Translations under genes and position numbers: made by a program | The notes under the pieces: generated by a model | Told to the model about the DNA's origin: nothing | Seen by the model: the letters and a program-made list of their open reading frames with translations, nothing else | Database searches by the model: none | In this document: positions 1 to 11,514 of the stretch, in pieces | Layout of the letters: each line of letters begins with the position of its first letter | How positions within the stretch are numbered: the first letter of the stretch is position 1 | Origin: Cryptomeria japonica | Lineage: Eukaryota; Streptophyta; Pinopsida; Cupressales; Cupressaceae | Direction of reading: 5' to 3' | Assembly (NCBI RefSeq): GCF_030272615.1 | Contig: NC_081413.1 | Location: 608,072,209-608,136,208, forward strand | DNA: 64,000 nt

Positions 1-989
1 ATGGGATCTTTCTTAGGACATGAAGGTGAAGGGATACTTTGATTTTGACTTGGAAAGGGATTATTAGGAAGGATGGAAGGGATGTCTGGATATTGCTTAG
101 GAGGTGGATGTTGGATGGGACTTGAAAGAACATCTTGCTCTTGACATAAAAGGGTGTTATTATGAATGAAATAGAAAAGAATGAGGGAATCATCATAAGA
201 TTCTTGGTCGGTGGGATCTTGATCAAAATTTGGGTAGGATGGAAGGGTTTTTTCTTGATCTTGATTTGTTTCATGATTGATTTCTTCTGATTTTGGATTA
301 TCCTCTTGATGCGAGGACGAAGTTTGGATATGCATGGGAGATTTTTGGAAGGTTTCAACACTTTGGCCTGATGAGAAAGGATTTTGAATGAGATTCTCTG
401 AAGTGGGTTTTCTCAGAAATAGAATATATGGTGCAATTGAATCTTGAATTTCTAAATCATGGAAAGGAATAGCATCATGATTTGGATTAGATTGGATTTT
501 TACGATGGATGGCCCTTGGTATATTGTGTTATTGGATAGAGATGGTGGGAACTGCTTTTGTGTGACTTCAGGGGATGATGAAATGGTGGATAGATATGGT
601 TGATTTGGAAATTGATTGAAAGGGGTTTTAATGTTGGGTTGATGTGGTTGATATAATTGATATGTTGGGCTGAAAGAAAAATAAGGTTGACATGACTCTA
701 AAGTTGGTTGAACTGAAGTAGGACTAATTTTGTTGGAGAATGAAGATTGGCATGTTTGAATGGTCTCACAAAATAAGGAAGGTTGGTCTGATAATGATTC
801 CCTCGTGGTTATCATTTCCCTCATCATTTTTTCTAACCAATCCCTATGGTTGTTATGACTAGTCATGTCTCTCATTTGTTGTTGCAAAGTCTTGATTTGT
901 TGAGCTAAAATCTCTATGGATGGTGACAAAATAGGAATGGAAGGGATGAATTCTTCACCTTCCCTATGAAATGCATAATGCCATTCCAT
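1..989 (-). CDS. Gag-like open frame, partial, runs off the left edge
   Basis: A single frame stays open for about 329 codons from an ATG at 989 to the left edge; an in-frame TAA lies just upstream of the ATG. The protein starts MEWHYAFHREGEEF. A predicted coiled-coil stretch rich in Gln and Met (about residues 23-50, containing LAQQIKTLQQQM) follows, then a long Gln-, Pro-, Ser- and Asn-rich region without hydrophobic segments. No zinc knuckle, protease or polymerase motif is seen in the visible part. With an LTR-like end at 4096 in the same orientation, I infer the 5' gag-like part of a Gypsy-type retrotransposon. The family assignment is inference. A degenerate host gene for a low-complexity protein is the alternative. 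The frame is unusually intact for this window. Confidence 0.5.
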   Translation of the reverse strand, partial: MEWHYAFHREGEEFIPSIPILSPSIEILAQQIKTLQQQMRDMTSHNNHRDWLEKMMREMITTRESLSDQPSLFCETIQTCQSSFSNKISPTSVQPTLESCQPYFSFSPTYQLYQPHQPNIKTPFNQFPNQPYLSTISSSPEVTQKQFPPSLSNNTIYQGPSIVKIQSNPNHDAIPFHDLEIQDSIAPYILFLRKPTSENLIQNPFSSGQSVETFQKSPMHIQTSSSHQEDNPKSEEINHETNQDQEKTLPSYPNFDQDPTDQESYDDSLILFYFIHNNTLLCQEQDVLSSPIQHPPPKQYPDIPSILPNNPFPSQNQSIPSPSCPKKDP

Positions 990-3180
990 GATGTTTTCTT
1001 AATTGGTTTGGACCTAAGATCACAATATGTAAGGTGTTTTCTCCATTTCTCTAAAAGTGGCAATTTTTTATTTTTATTTTGATGTTGATGTTGGTACTTG
1101 GAGTTTTCTTTGAGTTTTGAGATTCTCGTTGATGTTTTTGACAAAAGTTGATGGAGATTCCACTTTGTAATGTTTGATCACGTAGCAAAGACATAGCAAC
1201 AAAGCAATGGAAAACCACTTGACATAACCAAAAGAGAGCATTGTTTAAAGGATTTTTTTAAACCCTTGTGGAGGTTGGAATCTTTTTCAAGACCCCATTT
1301 TATTTTCATTAAATTTTGGTCATTTCGATCATACAACAGTCAAACTCTACTAAGGTCAAAAGGTCACGAATAGTACCACAACCCACATCTTGATACTCCG
1401 TCAGCTAAAACAACCCTGTCACACCTTAGGGTGTGCCCATATTTTTGCCTTTGTCCAGAAATCAAACCAAAGAGGATCACTCCTCAATTGGCTCATTATC
1501 CTGGGAGATATATAGTGAGTGTCTTGGGGGCAAATTCTTCCCCACCCATGCACTGTGATGCTATAAGTGTCTGGTTACTGACTTGGATTTGTCTCTAGTT
1601 TCTAAAGATATTAGTTAGGGTTTAGTTTGGGTGGTCATAATCAGCACCGTGTTACCCTCTGTTAAGGAGGCCTCCCAATCTGAAGAGGTTACACTCTACA
1701 GATTTTTTCATACCATATAGGCACTAAGGGAGGCATAACATCGTTATGACAACATGTATCACCCATTGCTTACAATTTTCATTGCAAACACATTTATTTT
1801 ATAGTGGCTCATATTACATGGCTTTAGTCGTTGCCACTTAGGTCGTTCCCTCTCACTTGGCCTTATGGGCTACTTGGGAGGCAGGCCTTCTAAAGGTTTT
1901 ATCCTAATGCATAATTGACAGAAAGCATGGAAAAAGGTGGGTCTGGCTTTTTGGTCACCCAGTTAAGGGTAGAGCATATTCCTACTACCTTGAAAACACA
2001 GAAAGCAAAGTTTTTTTTATGCCTTCATTGCAATATTGTCTAAACTATTGGAGATGTTGCTCCAAAAGACATGGTGTTCATTTTAACTGATATAGAAATG
2101 ATGAAATTTGTGTTGTTATTTTTAAGAGTAGAAAAAGAAAGATCTAGTTAATCTATGTCCAGCTATCCCTGCAGGAAAACATGAGAATTGTTAGCACATG
2201 GTGGGCTTTCCAGCCTAATCTTTGCTTTGGTTACAATTTTTTGCTTCTCTGTTTGCAGAAACAGAGGTAATTACTGACAAAAAATAGAGAGAACATGAAA
2301 CAAAGATATTCTAACCTTTTCCAGGAAGTGCGAACTACCTTCTAAGTAATTGCGAACTAACATATTGGCAAATGTGAATTACTGTCTAATCAAATGTGAA
2401 TTTCTGATAGATTAATTGCACATCACTTAAATTGAAAGTTTTGGAAATTAATGTAAACAAAGGAAAATACAAAAGTTAGAAGTTTTCACTTTCAATGAAC
2501 TCATTCTAGGTAAGGTGGCCCATCACTTTGATATCATCATAAATGTTGAATTGGTCCAGGATTTTGTGCACAGTGCGTTGGTATTCTTCGATAGCTTCTT
2601 GTTCTTCAATTTCTCGAATCTTATTTTCTGCCTTCACAAGTCTTTGATATGCTTTTTGTTGTCTCTTGTGTTGTTTCCTCCTTCTGGCACCTGAAATCTT
2701 GAAAGTTACCTTGCCTACCAACATTTCATGCACAAAAAATCAAATTTTCCAGAATTGAAAAAGTTTGATGGGTTAATCTTGCAAATACAATTAAAGCCAA
2801 AACGATAATAAAATTTGAAATTCTGGGTTAACTGTACAACTATGCATTAGTGAAAACAATTGTGAATTAATATAATAGTAAATGCAAATCATAATACTAT
2901 CAATTGTGCATTAATATGTGCAATTGCAAATTTCTGTGAAAGCAAGTGCACGTTCATTTTTTTTTGTTCTGTACGGCCCTACAAATCACCAAAAAAAACA
3001 AAAAACAAACAAATCAATAGTTGTCATTTTCACATCGGGTTCACCATTGTTTTCATGCTTGAAATCATAAAATTAAGCTTATTATGGAATAAGGATGATC
3101 ACAGATCCTTAACTAATCTAGCTAAAATCAAACACAAGGCAATAGAATAAATGAAAGAAATGGACGATATATGTTGATTA
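990..3180. other. Stretch without a convincing gene
   Basis: No gene is supported. A 75-codon minus-strand ORF (2506-2733) encodes a Lys/Arg-rich segment followed by a Glu-rich helix, but nothing else supports it as a gene. About 1250-2300 is less AT-rich than its surroundings and may have a separate origin. If the frame at 1-989 and the LTR-like end at 4096 belong together, this is the untranslated leader of that element. Confidence 0.3.
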
Positions 3181-4096
3181 AAACTCCCTATTCCACATTT
3201 ATGCTTCCATTGTTCTTCTCCAAATTGTTGTTGTGGCTCTCAGGTATTGCACTGGGATTTCTTGCATAAGATGGAAATTATTTTGAATAGTGTCATCTAG
3301 CTTTGGATTGAGAAACTGATGTTGTTCATATAGATTTTCAAGAGAGATGGGGAGGAATTTTGAACTCAAGTTCTGATTGGGAGTGAATTGATTTAGATCG
3401 ATCAGTTAATAGAGCTGATTGATTTGTTAACTCATTTGATTGAGTAGTCAACTAGATTGATTGAATAGTGAATTGAATATATTAGCTAGTTGACTAGATT
3501 GATTGAGGAGAAGACGAAATTGATTGATTAGTCAGACAAGGTGATTTGGAGTGAAAAGAGGAGATTGGAGAGTTAATTGAGTTAACTAATTAGTTAACTG
3601 ATTTGATGAATCAATTAAGATTTTCAACATGTGTTGTAGGAGATTGAATTGAAATTCAATTTCATTCTTCTTTGGATTTGAATTTGGATTTTTGAATGAG
3701 ATTTATTGAAATGCAGATTTGGTGAAATGCGAATTTGGGAAAATGAGATTAATTAGAATTAGTTGAAATTTGAATTTGGGGATTTGGAAGAGTGAGTTAA
3801 TTAATTAAATAATTTAAATAAAATTATTTCATCATTAGAAATAGGATTAATTAAATAATAAAGATTATTTAATTAGGGGAATTAATCGTAATTAATTAAA
3901 TAATTAATATCTGAAAAAGGGGGTTAATGATGAAATGATTAATAGATAGAAATGGAATGATTAGTATTGTGTAGAAGGTTATGGTTGAGTTAATTTAGAA
4001 GAAATAAGATTAAATTAACTAAAAAATTAAATAATTACTTAATTAAGTAGACGAATAATTGGCACATGATTAGTGAGACATTTTTAGGTGTCTACA
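3180..4096 (-). repeat. LTR-like sequence, minus strand, inner end uncertain
   Basis: Read on the minus strand, the block begins at 4096 with TGTAGACACCTAAAAATG, a typical start for a plant Gypsy LTR. It continues into very AT-rich sequence with repeated TTAATTAAAT words, then degenerate GATTGATT words around 3390-3560. The inner end is not defined because no clear primer-binding site was found, so 3180 is approximate. It lies upstream, in minus orientation, of the gag-like frame at 1-989. Confidence 0.4.
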
Positions 4097-4099
4097 AAT

Positions 4100-5247
4100 T
4101 CAAGCATCTATAGGCCTCCATGTTCTTAGGAAAGTGTCCAAGTGGACATAAGGGGTTGAAATTATTTAATATTTATGGCCTATGTGTAAAGGCAATTGTA
4201 ATTTCCAAGAGTGGGCACATTTTTCTATTAATTTCATAATGTAAAATCAAGAAAATTCCCATCTTGGCATAAAATTAGGGAAGTGGAAGAGTCAAGGGAA
4301 GGTGGAATACTAAAGACACCTTTCTAATCACCCATATTGAGAATTTCAAAAGTCGGCTCCTTAGGCACCCTTTTGGGAGAGTTCTAGGGACTTTTATGGA
4401 GCACAAAAGTTCTTGGTTTTGGGAGAGTTCTTGGTTTTCATGTGTTGTTCATTAAGAGGGAAATGATATTTATATGGAGCACAAATAATTCTATAAATTG
4501 AGGCTTGAGCTAGTTGTTTCATCATTTAGAGTTGAGTTCTTCTCTTCAAAGATAAAAAGGAGTAGTGGCTAAGTGGTGTAGAAGAATAACTCGTAGCTCT
4601 AGTTTGTAAAGTTGTAAGTCCTAAGTGGCTAATAATTTGTAATTGATGAATTTGTATTTTATTTCATTTGACTAATATAAGGCAATTTTGTGAGATTTTG
4701 CCAAGATCAAGAGCTCAATGAAAAGTACAATAGAGACAAATTATAGGACAAGAATAAACTGTATTCTCATCAATAGAAAATGATCAATAAAATCAATTAC
4801 ATACAATGTAGATGAGCCTGCTTATATAGGCAAGGCTAGGGATATGTGAGCACACAAACATGACATGTGGCTCAATAAGAAACAAGGGTAGGTAGGAAAT
4901 AGGTGTGGGTAGGTAGGAGAAATAATATAATAGTCCACATGAGGTGGATCACCCACTGAATGTGGAGTGTAACAACAAGATCAACACCATAAAGGGTGGA
5001 ATTTCTCCTACACACACTATCCCAATGTGGCACAAACACCCAAGTGTATCATACCCAAACTACTATGAAATGCATTTTCTAAGTAAACTTAAGTAAGTGT
5101 AATAATATCCAAGATGAATAATTATTTACACCAACAAATTTGTTTATTGCGAATTTGTGTTATTCTCTTTGTTATGCCATGCATGAATATTGGGTGGAGT
5201 AACCCTTTAGCTAGTGTAACAAAGAATGTGTTAGGGGAGTCCACTAC
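4100..5247 (+). repeat. Left LTR of element F, interrupted
   Basis: It matches 6902-7580 on both sides of a 453-bp interruption (solo LTR plus duplicated target). The LTR outer start looks degraded: TCAAGC here where the right copy has TGCAAGC. It ends at CTACA before a primer-site-like sequence. Confidence 0.65.
4689..5136 (-). mobile_element. Antisense solo LTR, 448 bp, with AATTT target duplication
   Basis: The insertion interrupts the left LTR of element F. It is flanked by AATTT at 4684-4688 and 5137-5141, and the right LTR of F lacks it at the equivalent place (about 7465), which serves as an empty-site comparison. On the minus strand it reads TGTTGGTGTAAATAATTATT at its start and ends AAAATCTCACA. 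A TATATAAG box lies inside it on the minus strand (CTTATATA near 4829 on the plus strand). No internal region remains, so it is a solo LTR made by LTR-LTR recombination. Confidence 0.85.
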
Positions 5248-5805
5248 ATCATGGTACAAGAGCCAATGTTCCTGATAATGCAAGTAAAACGTGTTGAACG
5301 TTAGGTAGCCTTGCACCAAAATTTGTGGATGGAGTGTGTGACAAGTGTTCCTAAGCATGCAAATAGAGCAACAAACATGAGCCAGTCTTACTCCAAGATC
5401 TATGGTGAAGTGTGTAAATAAGTAATTTGGAAGAGGATCTATGTAAATAAGCTATTGGGCAAATTTTCCTATGTAAACAAATCATCAAATATGAGGCAAT
5501 TTCCACCTAGACTTGAGAGTGTTGTTAAGAGGATTTGTGTAGAGGATGAACAAGAGCTTGCATATGGAAAATAGTAAGAAGAAAATAACATTTGTCATTA
5601 GATGGATTTTGAGGATTCACGTGCTTGAGAGAAAAGAGAGAATATTAAGAGATGAAATGAGAGATATAAAGATAAAATGAAAATTGGATGGTATAAGAGC
5701 AAAGATTGAAAATATACCACAAAAGAGAAAATAAGAGAAGAAAAGAGGTGTGGGTAATTTTTTTTCTAAGATGCATCAGAGTGCCTTGCATGTGGTACAA
5801 AATAA

Positions 5806-6180
5806 GAGGTTGTAATAGAGGACTTGGAAGGTCTGATATTCAATGGATATGAAGAAGAGTTCACATTAGATACATGTCTATTAGAAGACATAGATAATGA
5901 TATCAAGGAGGTTATAATAGATATGAATATAGTGGACTTTGATGATCTCTTGTTTGATGTCTAGATCAACAAAGATATCAAAAGAATCAATAGCTTCTTG
6001 GAAGTTGAACCTAAGAATAAGGAGGAGATTATAGTAGAGGAAAGTCTTTGTGAAGACTTGGAAATATTGACAATAGAGGAGGAAATTAAAGAAATTTTTG
6101 TAGCAAGAAATGAAGTTGCGAGTCTATATGAAGACATTATGAGTGTGGAAAGTGAGATTGTAATGGAGACGTGTCTTTAA
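5806..6180 (+). pseudogene. Acidic ORF inside element F, broken
   Basis: One frame encodes about 124 codons rich in Glu, Asp and Ile, opening after a TAA at 5803 and ending with TAA at 6178. An in-frame TAG at 5961 splits it. The upper half contains FNGYEEEFTLDTCLLEDID, the lower half begins LEVEPKNKEEIIVEE. No ATG opens the upper part. I recognise no domain. Its place between the two LTRs suggests it is the remnant of the only protein this element carried, perhaps a gag-like one. The reading is low confidence because acidic frames arise easily from GAA/GAT-rich DNA. Confidence 0.3.
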
Positions 6181-6901
6181 AGAAAGAGGTTGTAGTTGTG
6201 GATGGTGTTGTAGCGAAGATAGCTAGAAATATGAAGATGTAGCAAAAATTATGAAATATCCTTTAGAGGGCATGAAGATGATGGAGAGAATGGATTAGCT
6301 AAATATAGAGATGCTAGTTGTGAAGAAAGAGATAGTAAAGAAAACAAATATTGTGTATGTTGTAACAAACAATGTTAGAGAGGTGTATGTCGAGGTAGTG
6401 AGTGCAGATGTGCATTTTATAGAGGTGGCAAGACTTGGACAGGTTAAGACCCACAAAGAAGAGAAAAAAAATGTTGAGTTGTGAGATGAGAAGGAATGCT
6501 TAGTGGAGCGACATTTGGAGGGGGAGGTTAGATGATGGTGAAATAGATTTCACTTTGAGGAAGAGGAGCGTAGAGAAAATATGGTGGAAGAGGTCGATTC
6601 ATTGAGGAAGAATAGTGTGGATAAGACTTGTCAAAGAAGGAGGATGCTTATTTTGGTTGGGTTTTAGAAGAGGAGAAAGAAGAACTAATTAGAGGCACCT
6701 ACTATAATGATGAAGTTTTTTGAAGGTTATTTACAACCTGAAAGGGTAGATCTACTATCCAATTCCATTTTGTGAGACCAATCTCATAAAAATTTCCTAC
6801 CCCAAGTATCTAATGTAGGAGCATCTAAGGTTGTAGGGAAATCCTACATCATCCAAAAATATTAGTGTTATAGTTTTATAATAAGGCTAGGTGAATGAAA
6901 A

Positions 6902-7580
6902 TGCAAGCATCTATAGGTCTCCATGTACCTAGGAAAGTTTCCAAGGGGACATAAGGGGTTGAAATTATTTAATATTTGTGGCCTATGGGTAAGGGCAATT
7001 GTAATTTCTAAGAGCAGGGACATTTTTCTATAATTCATAATGCAAAATCAAGAAAATCCTCATCTTGGCATGGAATTGGGGAAGTGGAAGATTCATGGGA
7101 AGGAGGAGTGTTAAGACACCTTTCTGGGCCCCTATGTTAAGAATTTAAAAAGTCAACTCCTTGGGCAACCTTTTGGGAGAGTTCTAGGGACTTCTATGGG
7201 CTATGTGATGCATTTCTTGGTTGTCATGTATTATTCATCAAGAGAAGGCATGCAATTTCCAAGAGGCACCAAAAACAATATAAATTGAGGCTTGAGCAAG
7301 TTGTTTCATTAGTCAGAGTTGAATTACACTTTTTAGAGGTAAAGATTAGTAGCTAAGGGGTGTAGAAGAATATCTTGTAGCTCTAGCTTGTAGAGTTATA
7401 AAGCCTAAGAGGCTAATAATTATAATTAATGAATGTGTACTTCATTTAATTTGAGTAATATAGGGCAATTATTTTCTTGTAAATTTATGTTATTCTCTTT
7501 GTTATGCTATGCATGAATAGTGGGTGGAGTAACCCTTTAACTAGTGTATAGATCATGTGTTTGGGGTGTGTTAGGTCCCA
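6902..7580 (+). repeat. Right LTR of element F
   Basis: Uninterrupted 679-bp copy of the left LTR, from TGCAAGCATCTATAGG to about GGTCCCA. It shares the AAATTGAGGCTTGAGC and GGGTGGAGTAACCC blocks with the left copy. Confidence 0.65.
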
Positions 7581-9096
7581 TAAATCAAACAATATGTAAA
7601 CTTTCAATGTAAAATCATGCTATTTGTATACTAATTATTACATAAAAAAAACCTAATCAAAGTCAGTCCAAAATAAATAGGAAAATTGCAAAGTTTATAA
7701 TTTTCACCATTACAAATAATCTAATATAAAATTTTATAATTGAAAGGACCTAATAGTTGTGTACCCTAACTTCACACCTCTAAAAATCGTACATAATGAA
7801 TTTAATGACTCATTTTTTTTATAGCAACCTACTTGGCAACTTCACTATATAAATCTAAGGTTTTTGGTCCACATAATAAAAAATGATGTCACAAATTCAA
7901 TATTTGTAAAAGATGTAAGGAAATAGAGCCTTTTAGACCCCTAATCCATGATAGACAATTATGATATCTAGCATGTAACATTATTGGTTCTAATTACTAA
8001 ATATTTTCTCTTGGTGGTATCCATATGAATACTCGTTAAATTTAATCTTATTTTAAAATAAATCTTGAACACCTAATGTTTTAAACACATAACTAAAATA
8101 AATAAATAATTTAACATTAAACTCTCTTAAACTAAACAAGTTGGTTTAATAGTCTATTTTCTCTAAAGAAAAAAAAAATCTAAATATAAGAAAAGCCTTG
8201 CCTAATATTACAATAACTAACCTTAAACTTTTATTTCACAAACCCTACAATTTGATAAAGTCATTTATTATTGAACTCTCCTATGAATCATGACTACAAC
8301 GATTATAAAAGGGAACATCTTTGGGAGGAAATAAAAGAGAGTGAGAAGAACCAAATTATTGAAGCTATGATCAAGTCTTGCTAGAATTTTATCAATGATT
8401 AAATACTCAATGTCAAATACACTCTTACTAGCCATATTGACTATTCTCTTAATAATAGAGGTTTGTATGTATTTAGTGTTTGGTGCTTGAATGAGCTTCA
8501 TATATTGTTGGAGGGTAGTACAATGATTATTCTTATCTTTTATCAAGTTCCTATTTCAAATCTTAAGTAATATAATAAGATGAAGTAGTACATGTAGTTG
8601 TCTTCATAGAATAAAAATATAAGATTAATAGTAATGGCAAAAGATACCACTCAAACTAGAATATAGTATGGAGAAATGCACACAAATGAGAGAGAAATTC
8701 AATTGAAGAGTAATATTAATTTTAATCTCAATATCTATAACAACTATCAATAGAGATTCCCTATTTGATAAATTTACCCTTTTCTCTAGAGAAAATGGGG
8801 TGCTTTAAGGAGATTCTATTGATTTATAAGGAGATTGAACAACAAGGTAATTCTAAAAATTCTAATTAAATTTTAACAATTTTCAAATGTAGCTCACAAG
8901 GTAGAAATTGAAAATACTTGTCGAGTGAGATGAGCATATCGAATGTCAAGTAAAATAACATGCAAAATGTGTCTTTTGAAATCTATAAATGTGCAAGGAA
9001 TTAGTTAATCACTCATGCCTAAAACAATGTTTTAAGATACAATTGCTAATTTAAAATTTTTCATTTTGGTAAGATTTTGTTGCCCTATAGAAAATG
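7581..9096. other. AT-rich spacer, no gene seen
   Basis: The stretch holds short AT-rich frames only. A 92-codon minus-strand frame at 8268-8546 has no recognisable motif and no supporting context. No repeat structure was noticed. Confidence 0.5.
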
Positions 9097-9445
9097 TGTT
9101 GGTGTGAATGCAGTTATATCCTAACTAGTTCTTAGTTAGCACCTATTCAAACATGTTATGTTTACTTAGGCATACTAGATGCTAGTTATTTTAGGCATCA
9201 TTCTAGAAGATATGAGTCATATCTCATTTATTTAATAGAGTCGTGCATTTAATATTTGTTACACATAGTTATACCTACCTCATCACACCTTGCCTATATA
9301 AGTAGGGCATATGTACATTTGTATTCATATTCAACCATTATGAATCTATACATTGTTATGTAACTTATTTTTCCATTTTCTCTTGTGGGGGCTATTTTGT
9401 TCTTGCAGGGATCTTGGGGGTGTTAGGGAGTCACCTATCAAATCC
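9097..9445 (+). repeat. LTR-like fragment related to the solo LTR at 4689-5136
   Basis: It begins TGTTGGTGTGAATGCAG and contains CTTGCCTATATAAGTAGGGC about 200 bp further on, matching the start and TATA region of the solo LTR at 4689-5136 in opposite orientation. The 3' end and target duplication could not be fixed, so the end coordinate is approximate. Confidence 0.5.
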
Positions 9446-11180
9446 TACAAAGTACACTAATAGCAGGTAAGGTCAATTATGATCTTAGTAAGGCTATAAC
9501 CCATTTTTAATTTTTGTTATTCTTGATATAGGTATTGGTGTTTTTTGGTTAGTTGAAAAAATGTATGTGTTTGAGGGTTTTCATTATTTGGTAGTGTAGT
9601 TTACCTTCTATCTATAAAATTTAACTAGAATACATATTTTTTTTATAATATCAAGCGAATTATGTTGAAATAATTTAGTTTATTGAATTGTAGCATTAAC
9701 AAATCACATATTATTAAATCATCATCCATTTACAAAAACTTAATAGAATGCTCTACAATAGAAAAACTACATTGGTAATTGAAGTGGACACTAGCAAAAA
9801 TAAAAGATAATTATGTAGAGACTATTATATGAAATTTATACACAATCTATTGACAAAAAAATTACAAAATCATCTTATATTGAAAAGTCTGTAAGGCATT
9901 GTTGACCAGATCACACTTTTTAAAACATATTCTATATATTATACCCAAAAATTGACATGATATCTATTATTTAGTTTACCATAAAGCATGTGAATATCTT
10001 TGGATCCTCTGTATGGATATTTGTTGAATCGTATAGTTACTCACAATATAAGGTGTTCTTAGCATATTCACCACTATTAGAAATAAGACCATAAAGCACA
10101 TGAACAACTTTAGATCCTCTAGATATGAATATTTGTTGAATCATATAGTTAGTCACAATATAAGGCGTGCTTAGCATATTCACCACTATTCTATAAACTA
10201 TGTCCAAATACCCAATATAAGAGCCCAATTTGGCTTATAGGCGATTGGCTTATAGGCGAATGCGAGGAGCTATTGACTTGGGAATTGTTAATTAGAACAT
10301 AAGTAGGGATTAATATGCTATGCAAATATATGAGAATTTGATTTTGTTCTTGTTAATGGTTTTATAGAGTACTCAAACACCTCTTCCTACTTACATCTTG
10401 TGCTTGATTCATTTGTTTCACCATTTGGCTCTATTATTTTTCAGCCTTTATTGCTCTTTATTTAAGTATGTATCCCTTTGTTGTTAGACATTTTTATATT
10501 TTTATCTTTACTCTTTTGTCTCTTTAATTATCTTTCAAGGTTCTATTGTTCCATTCTTTCCTTTTTGAAAATTCATTAAATTTTTTCCCTATCTATTCTT
10601 TTTACTTCCTTTTATTTCAAATTCTATTTTTCTTGCTTTTTGCTACTCAACATGATTATATATTCATTTGTTGTAATATTTGAGATTATCAACCTAGCCT
10701 AATTTCACCATAATCTAAGGAATTGATATTCTTTTGATTGCTTTCGATCAACAACTTCAAGAATGATTTGTGTAAATTTCACTTGCTAGTTTAGTGTTTC
10801 ATTTGCTTCCAATTTTGATTGGTTTTATATATATTGAGCCCATTTCACTTGCTAGTATAATATTTTATTAAGATTTAAATATATAATTTTCTAATCTATG
10901 AAATTTGCATAATAATAAATCACCTCACTTCTTGGAATGAAGGAGTAGGAGGCATGTATAATTATATTTATTCATTTTTATAATTAATTTACATTCCAAG
11001 GTTAGTGACTCCTTCCTTAAAGTAATCTAGTAAGTTTCCCCATGTTGACAAGCTCATGCCATCATCTAAATCAATTGGTTCTTGTAATCGACTCACATGA
11101 GTAGTTGAGTTCATGCTATAATTCACTTCTTTTCTCATTGTTGGTTTTCTAATATCAATATTGCCTCATGCATTTTTATT
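9446..11180. other. AT-rich spacer with a local tandem duplication
   Basis: No gene is supported. About 110 bp is repeated in tandem: one copy near 9978-10075 and one near 10089-10195, sharing words such as ATATTTGTTGAATC and CTTAGCATATTCACCACTATT. The small minus-strand frame across them is a by-product of the repeat. Confidence 0.5.
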
Positions 11181-11185
11181 TAATG

Positions 11186-11509
11186 TGTTGGAAATGAGTG
11201 TTCACATGTATTTGTGGTGTGTAAAGTAAAGTGAGTTGTAATAACAACTCACATAATTATGGGTGGCTGAATACTCCATTATTTGTTAGGTTTGTTAGTA
11301 TGATTATTTGTTTGTATTATGAGCTATTAAAAATATCCCATCTATATTAGAGAGTTGTTATAGGATCTCTCCTACAAAATAGGAGATTCCAATCCTATAA
11401 ATATGTAATATGCATTGAATGAATATGAGATGAGAATTATGATTATTTGTGTGTAAAATATTTATGTATTTCTATATTGGGCCTATATTTCTGCCCAATA
11501 TTTCTAATA
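11186..11509 (+). mobile_element. Short solo LTR, 324 bp, with TAATG target duplication
   Basis: It starts TGTTGGAAATGAGTGTTC and ends TTTCTAATA, where intact relatives would be expected to end in CA. The 5-bp repeat TAATG flanks it at 11181-11185 and 11510-11514. A TATA box (CCTATAAATATG, near 11393) sits about two thirds in. No internal region is present. The size and ends suggest a Copia-type solo LTR. The terminal CA-to-TA change fits ageing by cytosine deamination. Confidence 0.65.
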
Positions 11510-11514
11510 TAATG

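Larger units (their letters stand above)
4100..7580 (+). mobile_element. Element F: small non-autonomous LTR retrotransposon
   Basis: Two clearly related direct repeats bracket about 1.65 kb. The left LTR (4100-5247) and right LTR (6902-7580) share the CAAGCATCTATAGG start region, a block around the word AAATTGAGGCTTGAGC and a block around GGGTGGAGTAACCC. Once the nested insertion is removed both are about 690 bp. After the left LTR, TGGTACAAGAGCC (from 5252) resembles the tRNA-Met primer site used by Copia elements. The flanks share AAAT (4 of 5 bases), so the target duplication is only suggestive. No protease, integrase, reverse transcriptase or RNase H was found inside. LTR divergence and indels point to an old insertion. 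Confidence 0.7.
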
